A stretch of 64,000 nt of DNA from Loxodes magnus. Lineage: Eukaryota; Ciliophora; Karyorelictea; Loxodida; Loxodidae. Every line of letters starts with the position of its first letter. Positions within the stretch are counted from its first letter, which is position 1. Both the position numbers and the translations under genes were made by a program. The stretch lies in NCBI GenBank assembly GCA_946699065.1, contig CAMPDV010000145.1, forward strand, positions 1-64,000, given 5' to 3'. The notes under the pieces are model-generated. The model saw nothing but the letters and a program-made list of their open reading frames with translations. It was not told where the DNA came from and did not search any database. This document shows, in pieces, positions 13,414-25,250 of the stretch.

Positions 13414-16400
13414 CACTTTATTCACTTTATTCACTTTATTCACTTTATTCACTTTATTCACTTTATTCACTTTATTCACTTTATTCACTTTATTCACTTT
13501 ATTCACTTTATTCACTTTATTCACTTTATTCACTTTATTCACTTTATTCACTTTATTCACTTTATTCACTTTATTCACTTTATTCACTTTATTCACTTTA
13601 TTCACTTTATTCACTTTATTCACTTTATTCACTTTATTCACTTTATTCACTTTATTCACTTTATTCACTTTATTCACTTTATTCACTTTATTCACTTTAT
13701 TCACTTTATTCACTTTATTCACTTTATTAACTTTATTCACTTTATTCACTTTATTCACTTTATTCACTTTATTCACTTTATTCACTTTATTCACTTTATT
13801 CACTTTATTCACTTTATTCACTTTATTCACTTTATTCACTTTATTCACTTTATTCACTTTATTCACTTTATTCACTTTATTCACTTTATTCACTTTATTC
13901 ACTTTATTCACTTTATTCACTTTATTCACTTTATTCACTTTATTCACTTTATTTACTTTATTCACTTTATTCACTTTATTTAGTTTATTCACTTTATTCA
14001 CTTTATTCACTTTATTCACTTTATTTACTTTATTCACTTTATTCACTTTATTCACTTTATTTACTTTATTCACTTTATTCACTTTATTTAGTTTATTCAC
14101 TTTATTCACTTTATTCACTTTATTCACTTTATTCACTTTATTCACTTTATTCACTTTATTCACTTTATTTACTTTATTCACTTTATTCACTTTATTCACT
14201 TTATTCACTTTATTTAGTTTATTCACTTTATTCACTTTATTCACTTTATTTACTTTATTCACTTTATTCACTTTATTCACTTTATTCACTTTATTCACTT
14301 TATTCACTTTATTCACTTTTTTCACTTTATTCACTTTATTCACTTTATTCACTTTATTCACTTTATTCACTTTATTCACTTTATTCACTTTATTCACTTT
14401 ATTCACTTTATTCACTTTATTCACTTTATTCACTTTATTCACTTTATTCACTTTATTCACTTTATTCACTTTATTCACTTTATTCACTTTATTCACTTTA
14501 TTCACTTTATTTACTTTATTCACTTTATTCACTTTATTCACTTTATTCACTTTATTCACTTTATTCACTTTATTCACTTTATTCACTTTATTCACTTTAT
14601 TCACTTTATTCACTTTATTTACTTTATTCACTTTATTCACTTTATTCACTTTATTCACTTTATTCACTTTATTCACTTTATTCACTTTATTCACTTTATT
14701 TACTTTATTCACTTTATTCACTTTATTCACTTTATTCACTTTATTCACTTTATTCACTTTATTCACTTTATTCACTTTATTCACTTTATTCACTTTATTC
14801 ACTTTATTCACTTTATTCACTTTATTCACTTTATTCACTTTATTCACTTTATTCACTTTATTTACTTTATTCACTTTATTCACTTTATTCACTTTATTTA
14901 GTTTATTCACTTTATTTACTTTATTCACTTTATTTAGTTTATTCACTTTATTCACTTTATTTACTTTATTCACTTTATTCACTTTATTTAGTTTATTCAC
15001 TTTATTCACTTTATTCACTTTATTCACTTTATTCACTTTATTTACTTTATTCACTTTATTCACTTTATTCACTTTATTTACTTTATTCACTTTATTCACT
15101 TTATTCACTTTATTCACTTTATTCACTTTATTCACTTTATTCACTTTATTCACTTTATTTACTTTATTCACTTTATTCACTTTATTCACTTTATTCACTT
15201 TATTCACTTTATTCACTTTATTCACTTTATTCACTTTATTCACTTTATTCACTTTATTCACTTTATTCACTTTATTCACTTTATTCACTTTATTCACTTT
15301 ATTCACTTTATTCACTTTATTCACTTTATTTACTTTATTCACTTTATTCACTTTATTTAGTTTATTCACTTTATTCACTTTATTCACTTTATTCACTTTA
15401 TTTACTTTATTCACTTTATTCACTTTATTCACTTTATTTACTTTATTCACTTTATTCACTTTATTTAGTTTATTCACTTTATTCACTTTATTCACTTTAT
15501 TCACTTTATTCACTTTATTTACTTTATTCACTTTATTCACTTTATTCACTTTATTTACTTTATTCACTTTATTCACTTTATTCACTTTATTCACTTTATT
15601 TAGTTTATTCACTTTATTCACTTTATTTACTTTATTCACTTTATTCACTTTATTCACTTTATTCACTTTATTCACTTTATTCACTTTATTCACTTTATTC
15701 ACTTTATTCACTTTATTCACTTTATTCACTTTATTCACTTTATTCACTTTATTCACTTTATTCACTTTATTCACTTTATTCACTTTATTCACTTTATTCA
15801 CTTTATTCACTTTATTCACTTTATTCACTTTATTCACTTTATTCACTTTATTCACTTTATTCACTTTATTCACTTTATTCACTTTATTCACTTTATTCAC
15901 TTTATTCACTTTATTCACTTTATTCACTTTATTCACTTTATTCACTTTATTCACTTTATTCACTTTATTCACTTTATTCACTTTATTCACTTTATTCACT
16001 TTATTCACTTTATTCACTTTATTCACTTTATTCACTTTATTCACTTTATTCACTTTATTCACTTTATTCACTTTATTCACTTTATTCACTTTATTCACTT
16101 TATTCACTTTATTCACTTTATTCACTTTATTCACTTTATTCACTTTATTCACTTTATTCACTTTATTTCACTTTATTCACTTTATTCACTTTATTCACTT
16201 TATTCACTTTATTCACTTTATTCACTTTATTCACTTTATTCACTTTATTCACTTTATTCACTTTATTCACTTTATTCACTTTATTCACTTTATTCACTTT
16301 ATTTACTTTATTCACTTTATTCACTTTATTCACTTTATTCACTTTATTCACTTTATTCACTTTATTCACTTTATTCACTTTATTCACTTTATTCACTTTA

Positions 16401-16544
16401 TTCACTTTATTCACTTTATTCACTTTATTCACTTTATTCACTTTATTCACTTTATTCACTTTATTCACTTTATTCACTTTATTCACTTTATTCACTTTAT
16501 TCACTTTATTCACTTTATTCACTTTATTTAGTTTATTCACTTTA
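13414..16544. repeat. 9-bp satellite (TTTATTCAC)n, about 348 copies
   Basis: A nearly uninterrupted array of TTTATTCAC spans 3.1 kb. Variant units are mostly TTTATTTAC and TTTATTTAG, with a single TTTATTAAC (about 13727) and one T-rich unit near 14313. Variants concentrate between about 13.95 and 15.6 kb, with long homogeneous blocks on both sides. One extra T at about 16168 shifts the phase. Since 9 is divisible by 3, the minus strand reads as endless Asn-Lys-Val, but without an ATG start, so I treat it as satellite DNA and not a gene. Confidence 0.97.
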
Positions 16545-16605
16545 ATTTTAAGAACGCCTAGTTTTCTTTAAATTATATCTAAAAGTTAAATAATTTATTT
16601 TAAAA

Positions 16606-16878
16606 ATGACAACAAAAAGATTTATTAATCATTTGATAGTTATGTTCGCAATATATTTAACTTTAATTTTAATGAGACTCATAATATATTAGAAGGAAAA
16701 ATAAGCATTTAATAGATGGTACAAATAAATAGGTTTATAAAGATTTTAGATGATAAATTATTAGGTAATATTAACCAATAGATTAAAGAAATGTATTATA
16801 TATTTATTCCCATGAAACAAATATATAATTATACTTATTTTTTACTAATATTTTAATTATTTAAAATATTAGTAATGA
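16606..16878 (+). CDS. Possible small membrane protein
   Basis: An ATG-initiated frame of 90 codons ends in TGA, with one internal TGA readable as Trp (FPWNKY). Residues 8-28 (LIVMFAIYLTLILMRLIIY region) look like a transmembrane segment, followed by a basic Gln-rich stretch and a second hydrophobic segment. It starts about 60 bp after the 9-bp satellite. No family is recognised; a chance frame is possible because stops are rare in this code. Confidence 0.3.
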
Positions 16879-18858
16879 TATACCAATAACCAGAATATTT
16901 AATTAAATCATATTAAAAAAAATAATTTAAATTTTATAATTTAGACTTAACTTAAATAAAAGATAAAGCATGATCAAATTAGTTGAAATAAATATTAATG
17001 AATCTTATAATAGATATTTTATGAATAGTTTATAAAGATTATTAAATAAAAGTATTTCCTATATTTTAAAATTAATGTAAGGTATCTCAGTTTTCATTGA
17101 AAAGATTAAAGTTAAAATTTTTAATAAAATAAATGAAATGAAATGTTTTAGATACATTGAAATTATATATTTCATAATAGCATTTTTACTTTAAGAATAA
17201 AAATCACTTTTTCTTAATAAAAAGAAGCTATAAAATTGCTTAATCTATTTTCTATAGCTTAAAATGTAAAAATAATCTTTATTTTCTAAATAAAAACAAT
17301 TTATAATAAACATCTGGTATAGATATAATGATATGGTGGTTATCTCTTTTTAATATAAACTTTTTGTAATAAGATAAAGCACTTTATCTATTTATAACTC
17401 TTTTACAAGAATAGAATTTATAAATGATATGCTTAATTAAATAAATTTATTTCTAAACCTTAATCAATAGAATTATCATTATAAGGTACATTGATAGCTT
17501 TGATAGACTTTGAAACTAAAATTAGATAAAACTAAGAAATATCTTTAATTATAGATAAAATTTAAATTAATAAAATCTTAAATATAACTAGCAAGCATTG
17601 TCTAATAATTTGTAAATGAAAGAGATATTTATCTTATAAAGTTAAGGAATAGAAATATATAATTATTATTTTTTATTTACAATACAACTAAGATTATATA
17701 ATTTAATCTAGGTATCCTTTATTAAACTAACATTTAATTAGATTTAAAGTTATTAAATATCATATTAACTATTTATTACAATTAGAATATAATATAGTTA
17801 TAAGATTTTAAAATAATTAGTTCTAGTAAAAGTTAAATAATCTTGCTTTTTATAAGTCTATTAAAGTTTTATTTTAAATATTAGTTAGATGTAATTTAAA
17901 AGTTAGCTAGATGTTTATTAGTAGATATAATAATTGCATAATTGTTCATTTTAAATAAAATATAATAACAAAGCTATAAATTTCCTAACTAAATAATTAA
18001 TAGCTTAATATTATATTATATCTAATATTTTAATTCTTTCTAAGCTATTATTATATTTATTCTACTATAAAAAACTTAATCTATCAAACTGAAAAAACTA
18101 AAAGTAAAAGGAAATTAATAATTTAAGAGTCTATTTATGCTATAATTTTAAGAAATAGTGCGATATTAAAATAAACTAAGCTCTAAATAGTTATTAATAA
18201 GTTAGTAATTAATTTAATAAGCTTAAGCTTTAGATATCTAGATATATAACTTAAACATTAAACAAATTTAATTATATTAATTAATACACTTATATTTAGA
18301 ACTTCACTTTAGTGAAGTATCTACTTAAATTAGAGAAACAGGCTTTCTTTCTAAATTAAAGTGATTTTTAATTAATGAATAGAATATTTTAATAAGATTA
18401 AATAAATTTGAAATTTAGTTCTTAAGAATCGTTAAAAGTAAGCAGTTGAAGTAGTTTCTATATAATAATTTAACTATTAAAGTATCTATTTCTGAAATGT
18501 TTAGCAGCTTAATGATATATACTCTAATAGAATAAGAAACTTAATAATTATTAAATTAGCAATATTATTATATTAGCATTTAAAAAGCTAATTAAGGTTA
18601 TTCATTTAATTTCAAAGAAGAATAAAAATATAAGGATGTTCAAACTTTTTAGAGTGGAATAGCTTTTAGATATAAGTGCTATCAATTAAAAGTTTTATTT
18701 AATTAAACTATTTATTTACTAACTTGATAAGCATAAAGGTTTAAGTTTTTAAGATAAAGAATGAATGCCTATTATAATAATAACTATTCATAAGTAACCT
18801 TTAATTAATTAGTTTCTAAGTTAGAATATTTAAAGAAACTAATACCCTATTAATAACA
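16879..18858. other. AT-rich spacer, nothing recognised
   Basis: No protein motif, tRNA or tandem repeat was recognised between the satellite and the tRNA-Ser relic. Confidence 0.5.
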
Positions 18859-18924
18859 GACAGTGTGGCCGAGTGGTCTAAGGCGCTAGTCTTTCGGGGC
18901 GTGGGTTCAAATCCCACCGCTGTC
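18859..18924 (+). pseudogene. tRNA-Ser-like relic lacking the anticodon arm
   Basis: The 7-bp acceptor stem (GACAGTG with CGCTGTC, one G-U pair), a D-arm (GCCGAGTGGTCTAAGGC) and a perfect T-arm (GTGGG, TTCAAAT, CCCAC) are those of a eukaryotic tRNA-Ser. The gene is only 66 nt, while tRNA-Ser is normally above 80 nt. The anticodon-stem 5' half (CTAGTCT) runs straight into what looks like the end of the variable arm (TTCGGGG), so the anticodon loop, the 3' anticodon stem and part of the variable arm are deleted. A T5 run directly downstream would be a Pol III terminator. Probably a pseudogene from an internal deletion. Confidence 0.85.
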
Positions 18925-18925
18925 A

Positions 18926-18930
18926 TTTTT
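18926..18930 (+). terminator. Pol III T5 terminator of the tRNA relic
   Basis: TTTTT follows one base after the acceptor stem, the usual position for Pol III termination. Confidence 0.6.
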
Positions 18931-21560
18931 AATAAAAAATAGAGCATTAAAATGATAATAATTAAATAAGCTACCAAACATAAGTAATGACTTACATAAA
19001 ATAGTATCATCATATAAGCAAAACCTCTATTATTTATTAAGAACATAAAATGAAACTTTATGAATAAATTAACTTAACTTAAATACTTAGATTATGGATC
19101 TTCTATAGAAAGAATAGATATTAGTTATATTAGTAGTATTAAATAAATGAAGAAAAATAAGTTTAATAATTAAATAATGCTATTATTTCTAAAATTGCTA
19201 GATAATTAAAAATAAAATTATTATCTATTTAGCATTCTAACTATTTCTCTTTAAGAGTATATTATTTAAATTTAAATGGCTATTCTATCTATTTAAAATA
19301 CATTATAGTTATGCATTATTAACAATTTTTTAATTTTCAATAGTTAAATTTGTTAAAATATATAAATACAAATGTATTTTAAATTTATTACGAAATATGT
19401 TAAAAACTTTATAAAATAATTTAGAGCTTAAAAAACTTCATAAAATAAGGATTCTTAGATTAAGTTTTAAACTAAGTATTCAAATTATACTAAATTTTTT
19501 TTAAATTAAATAAATAATTAAGGAATTTATTGAATAATTAAAGCAAATTATAAAATTTGTGTAAGAGAAATATAAAAACGTGAACTGATTGCATTTTCTT
19601 ACAGTAATGCTACTTAAATCACTAGATTCATTCTAAAATTCATAAATTTTAAAATTAAAGCATATTTAACTTGATTTTTTATATTTATCTTTATAGAAGC
19701 AATTTTAAATTTTAGCTCTAAAATTTAGTTTTTTATTTACTAAGATTAATGAAGTTTCAAATTATTCTTTAATATCTAGAAGGCATAATTTTAATTAATT
19801 AAAATACTATTATTCAACTAATTTCAATTATGGTTTGCCAAGCATTCTATTTTTATTTATTGAATATTTAAAATTGAAATAATTGTAAAGCTAAGATATA
19901 TTTCATAAGAGGCATTTAATAAAAATTATTTTAGGATAATTAACTAATTTATTTATTTTTACTTAGATAAAAATAAGAAAGATAGCAAAATAACTTTTAG
20001 TTGTTATCTTTTAAAGTATCTCTTACTATATTAAATTTAGCTTACTAAATAGATTAATATAGCTCTATTATTTTCTAAAGAGTTATAATTCTCTTATTGC
20101 TTTTTAGATATAATTATGATTAAGTTAACAGAATAATTAGCAAATTTAAACCACTTCATATATTTAACTTTCAACCTTGTATTATGATGCTTAAACTTCT
20201 TCTGAATTAAAAAATTATATAATCCTTAATTATTTTAATTATATAAAATAATAGTTATTGCTAAAGTTTAATTTAGGGATGTAAGTATATTTTGTTTAAA
20301 ACTCTAAAGAAATTTAATTTTTCTAGCTATAATCCTAAAGTAAGTATCTTTAATAAAGTTATATTTGAAAAATTCTTTTGTTTTAATTAGAATATTAGTA
20401 TAGTTATAATAATCAAGTATATTTCTTTAAGCTTTTAGTTTTATTTTCTATTTTCTAAAGTATAAATTATATCAATTAATTAGTCTTCTTATTAACTTAT
20501 TCTAGTTTTAGAACTTTATTTGTCTTTAATTAATTTTTATAATATTTTCCTTCACTCTTAATTTTATATAACTTAAAATTAAAAAACTAAGAATAACTTT
20601 ATTTTTGAATAAGCATGAATTATAATCTGTTAAATGCTTCTTGCAAATATTAATTAATAAATTCTTAATCTAGAAGTATTTATCATAGGAATATATGGCT
20701 AGATAGTTTCCAATTATAGAAATGTTATATTTAAAAGCTTTTTGATAGAAATTTACAAATATAAGAATATAAGCATTTTTAAATAGAGTTAATTTCTTAA
20801 CTCATCACTGATTAGAGATACTTTTAATTAAATAAACTAAAGCTTACACTTTAAATTGTAATCAATTAGGTGACTCTTTAATACAAATATATAGTTCTAA
20901 TTTAGAGTTAAGCAAATATTTATTTATTAGATTCAATTTTATTTGCAACTATTGAGAAGCTATACATTTTACTTAGCAGTATATTCTATTTTTTTCTTAA
21001 TTATTAAGATTTAAAGCCTAGTTGAATAAAAAAAAATCCAAAAAAATAAATAAAGGAAATGGTAAAATTAAAATGAAATAAAGATTTAATGTAGTTCAGG
21101 TGATAATATCTATTTAATCAATTTCTTCTAACTTGAAAATAATTTTAATTTCCATAAATAATAAAATGAAGTTATACTTAAAATAAAACAGTTAAAATTA
21201 GCTTTAAACAAATAAAATAATTAAAGTTCTCAATAATTTCTTAATAAAAGATGATTAAACATCTTCAATTATTTAAAATATTATAAATATTTTATTTAAT
21301 TTAATGTAAATTAAAAATAGTTAAATTTAAATTTTATTTAATTTTTATTGTTTAATAATTCACTAGATTATAGAAAATATATTTAAACTATTCTTTATAC
21401 TCATAAATAAAATAAGTAATTAATTAACTAATTAATTTCAAATAAAATGGATTTTTTGCTAGAAGTTTGAAAAAAGTTAAAATTTGTAAAATTTTCCTTT
21501 TTCTAGGATTTTTAAATTCACCGTTCAATATTTCTAGTTTCTTTCTTCAATTCTTCCCAT
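18931..21560. other. AT-rich spacer, nothing recognised
   Basis: No supported gene, RNA or repeat was identified. Confidence 0.5.
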
Positions 21561-21564
21561 CGCT

Positions 21565-21860
21565 TGATGGAAAAGATTTGTCTTGTATCAAATCTAACTC
21601 CAGATATTTTCAAGAATAAGATGAAAAAAATTGAGTGACGCAAGACCGATTTAATACAACGATTGAAAGAGAATAGGAATAATTCCTACAAGAATCCTAA
21701 TAGATGGCTTTATTCAAATAGAAATAGAGAAAAAGCAAACATAACAAGCAGAAAAAAGTAACCAGAAAACTATGCTTCATCTGTAAAAGACAATTACACC
21801 TATGACATAAATGTAAGTAGAAATAGAAAATATGAAGAGAAAATTCAGATGTCCTTTTCC
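21565..21860 (+). pseudogene. Non-LTR retrotransposon ORF1 fragment with CCHC zinc knuckle
   Basis: A + frame, with TGA as Trp and TAA/TAG as Gln, gives a Gln/Glu/Lys-rich helical stretch followed by a retroviral-type zinc knuckle at 21773-21814: CFICKRQLHLWHKC, fitting C-x2-C-x4-H-x4-C. The Trp in it is TGA. The spacing equals that of three other ORF1 copies in this window. ORF1 proteins of this kind bind the element RNA in the ribonucleoprotein. Only the C-terminal part is present, and the sequence changes character after 21860, where the opposite strand looks more coding-like. Confidence 0.65.
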
Positions 21861-22745
21861 ATTATTTCAACTCTAATTTTTTGTCTTGTTATGTTTCTAA
21901 AATATTCGCAGAAGTGAGGTTCTTCATCTTCAAAATGGGTCTCAACTTCTTCTTTTTGCTCCATTTGTCTTCTTCCACTGTTCAAGCTCTTAGTATCAGA
22001 GTTCATATTAGGTCTAATATCTGAATTGAATTTGTGGTGGGTTAGGAAGAGTGCCATGCCTATGTAGGTTTTATAGATTGATTTCTTTACTTGGAACCTA
22101 AACTTTCTTGCATTTCTATTCCTCTTGAGAAATCCACCTTCACGAGCTTCCATTTTTTTATTATTAAGATATAGATATTATATATTCTTATTAGCTATTT
22201 TTTATGGTAATAGTTTATTTATAAAAATCAATAAATATCTTTTTAAATAATAGAATAATTTTTATTTATTATATGTTGTTTGGCAGCCGATTACACATCT
22301 GCCGCTTATAGTAAACTTTTAAGTCCATTCTTCTCTCCATTTGATTTGGTTCCTAATGTCTTCTGTCTCCAGGTCCTATTAACATTACTCTTATTGTTTC
22401 TTGATTTCCTTTTCTTCTGTATATTTCTCCTTCTTTATTGCATTATAGTTTTTCTTGTTTTTGTCTATATTTCTTCCAATATTGCTTTTTGAAGTTTTAA
22501 AATTTCTTCTTTCTGGAGGTTAAATACAATTTTTATGGTCTAATCCATGCTCATCTGGCAAGAAGGATTAAAATCTGTTACATCCTGATGTGAATTGAAC
22601 TTCGCTTACTTCCTCGGTTTCTCCTCCAAATTTGATTTCATTCAGCATGAATCATTTTCTGCAGCTTTTTCTACTTCTCGTAATTCTATTGCGTTTAGGA
22701 CTCCTACTTCCTTGAGCAGGAAAGAATCCCTTTCTGAATTCCGGT
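21845..22745 (-). CDS. Unrecognised hydrophilic coding-like region
   Basis: Two minus-strand frames look protein-like. One starts at an ATG at 22153 and runs to a TGA at about 21843, basic at the start and acidic later (EEVETHFEDEEPHF). The other spans about 22745-22200 and is rich in Lys, Glu and Gln. Base composition differs from the AT-rich flanks. It lies beside an ORF1 fragment on the other strand, so it may be an inverted piece of the same retrotransposon family. No motif confirms this. Confidence 0.3.
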
Positions 22746-23149
22746 ATCTTTTTTTATACAATATAATAAGTTAATATATTATAAACTATTTATCTAATGA
22801 TATGATCACTTAATTTAAATTAAATTAAAGATAATATAAAATAAAGATATTTAACTAATAGAACATTTAGATTTTATAATGTAATAATATTTAACAAAAG
22901 CATTATAAGTGAAATAAAAAGCTATATATTTATTTTTAATTATAGAAACTATTCATTTTAATTTCATTTCTAATTTCTAATTTTTAATTATTCTATTCCT
23001 TTAAATTTATGTTTTCTTATATTTTTTAAGCTATAATTAAAAGGATTAATGTCTTTTTATCTAAATAATTTAAATTTAATACATTTTTAATAATTTTAGA
23101 AAAATAAAGAGATTAAGATTTAAATTTAATTTGAAGTTAATTGTAAATT

Positions 23150-24690
23150 TAAGTTTATTCTCAGCTCTTCATTTATAAGCTTTCCTTTTTACTTATAGAA
23201 CTGCTCTTGTTTTCTTGCAAATAATATGAATCTTAAAACTCTTCTATTGCTAATTTAATATTTTTATCTTAATCCTATTATTTTATAAGTCCAGATTTTT
23301 TATCTTATTCTTAATGATTCTCTTTTCTTTTAGTCTAAATTGTAAACAATTTTGCACTTTATGTCCTGGCCTCTTACAATATCAACATCTAATTATTTTC
23401 TGATAGGGAATATAATTTATCGTAGGTTTTAATTACACATCCATTAGATTATTCATCGATATCTTTTAGAGGAGCATGCTTTCTGTAAGCTCTGCGAATT
23501 GATTTAATTTTGCTTCTAATTAATCCATTTTGATATTCGCTGCCTATTTATTTTCAGTTTTTTTGTAGATTCTATTAATCATCAAGTATTCAATTTTTAT
23601 TTCTAGTTCTTATACTTCCATTAAAAGTTAAAAATTCTCTTATTGCATAATTTTGAGATCTTAAAGTATTTTTACTGATCATAGTTTGACAAAAATGAAT
23701 CCTTTTAAGAAGAGACTTTTTCAATAAATTTTCCATTTTATTATTTTCCGAAAATAATTAATAGTTCATTAAGATCTTGCTTAGATATAAATGCTTACAA
23801 ATTTTAAATTAAAATTAATGAAAGAGCTCTCTTTTTACTCGCATGCAATTAACATCAAATTTAGATATCTTATAAAATCGGTTAAACGTTAAATAAAATT
23901 GTCATCTTATTAATAAAGAATTTTATAATTATCTTAACTAATTTTCATCCATTAAACAAATTTTTAAAATAGTTAAAGAAAACAATTCATAGAATTATTT
24001 ATATATGTTTATTTATATTCGAGAATTTCTATTACTCTATTAGTGCAATTTTCTTAAGTAAACAAATAATAACTCCATTATTAGTTAAATTTAATTAAAA
24101 AAAATTCTTTATATCTGTTTTTAGAAAATGTTAGTTGCATACCCTCTTCAAAATTGTAAATTTATTCTTAATTTGCAGATTTATTTATTTGAAGGCACTA
24201 ATAAATAAGTTCTAGTGTTCTTAAATGTCCAATCTAATTCTCCTAGTTTCTCGTTAATTTAAAGATCTTTATTTTTGTTTAGGTTATTGGTACTATTAAT
24301 CAATTAATTTACTTATCTAAACACAAAATTTGACTTTGGATAATAGGATTTGCTATTTATTAGCTTCCTTTTTGTGCTTTTTTAAAAGTTAATTTCTGTA
24401 TTACTATAATTATATTTCATTAAAATGTTTGAGAATCAAATTATAAATATCTTCAATCAACTTTCATTAGTATCTGATTTCTCTATAATTATTAACTTTA
24501 GTAACTTCTTTCCCTCTTAGCTATTTTTCTTTTAGCCTCCTCTTAAAAATCTTCAGTTAATTAACTTTATGAAAGAGCTAGAATCTTCATTTTCTCTCTT
24601 CTTCTTAAATTCAAATTTTTTCTACCCCTTTCAGCATTTAGGAGTGTTTTCCTCTTTAAATTATCTAGCTACAGTCATAATTATATTATC
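23150..24690 (-). pseudogene. Non-LTR retrotransposon ORF1, coiled coil plus CCHC zinc knuckle
   Basis: The zinc knuckle CWYCKRPGHKVQNC is at 23387-23346, with its Trp encoded by TGA. It is preceded in the same frame back to about 23690 by a strong helical, Leu/Gln/Glu-rich coiled coil (MEVQELEIKIEYL, MDQLEAKLNQFAELTESM). Further upstream on the same strand, frames up to about 24690 are hydrophilic and probably the N-terminal part, but the frame changes at least once near 23690, so the copy is broken. ORF1 proteins coat LINE RNA. The knuckle is certain as a motif; the N-terminal extent is a guess. Confidence 0.55.
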
Positions 24691-24771
24691 TTTTAGAATC
24701 TATTTTTAACTTAGTATTTTAATAATTTTTTCATCAAAAATAAGCCACCAAATTTAGTAATTTCTATAAAG

Positions 24772-25250
24772 ATGTCTTTAAGGAATTATCAAATCGGAAA
24801 ATTCTTTTATGACAAAGATTATAAAAAGCTAATTCTGTACGACTAAAATTATATAAATTCGAACTTTGTAAAAAATAAAATCCCTAAGATCGACAAATAC
24901 ATACAAAATTCCCATAAAAAACTGCTTAAAAAGATTTAAATTAAAAAATTTAATAGTTGAAGCTAAAAGATAAATTGATGTGAGAAAAAAATATAAATTT
25001 AAGAAAGAAACTTAATAATGATTATGCAAAAAATAAATAAGAAGAAATTAAAGATAGAAGAAAAAGAAGAAAATGCGAGAACACATTTAGATCTAATATA
25101 GAAGAAACAAAAGAACATGGATCAGGAAGAATTAATTATAGGCTGATTATAAACATACATTAACTCTTATACTTAACATAATTCACAGGAAATATAACTA
25201 TAAGTAGTGCAATTATGTCCCAATACTCAAAGTAATGAAACTTTTTTAAT
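24772..25250 (+). pseudogene. Non-LTR retrotransposon ORF2, 5'-truncated 3' end
   Basis: From about 24772 a + frame reads KKLILYDQNYINSNFVKN and KIPKID, closely matching in DNA and protein the C-terminal tail of the ORF2 copy at 32-34 kb (LILYDQNYIN there) and, more distantly, the tail of the 55-56 kb copy. After the coding tail, about 85 bp at 25165-25250 match the 3' end of the 32-kb copy (ATGTCCCAATA core). A copy holding only the 3' end is the usual product of abortive LINE reverse transcription. Confidence 0.6.

Noticed and set aside
13384-16540. A 925-residue and a 125-residue Asn-Lys-Val repeat protein on the minus strand
   Set aside because: The frames are a direct product of a 9-bp satellite with a length divisible by three. 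They lack an ATG start, are shifted by one extra T, and have no promoter or non-repeat domain.
18816-19046. Minus-strand ORF containing GFEPTPRKTSALDHSAT
   Set aside because: This phrase is the well-known spurious translation of the antisense of a tRNA gene, here the tRNA-Ser relic.
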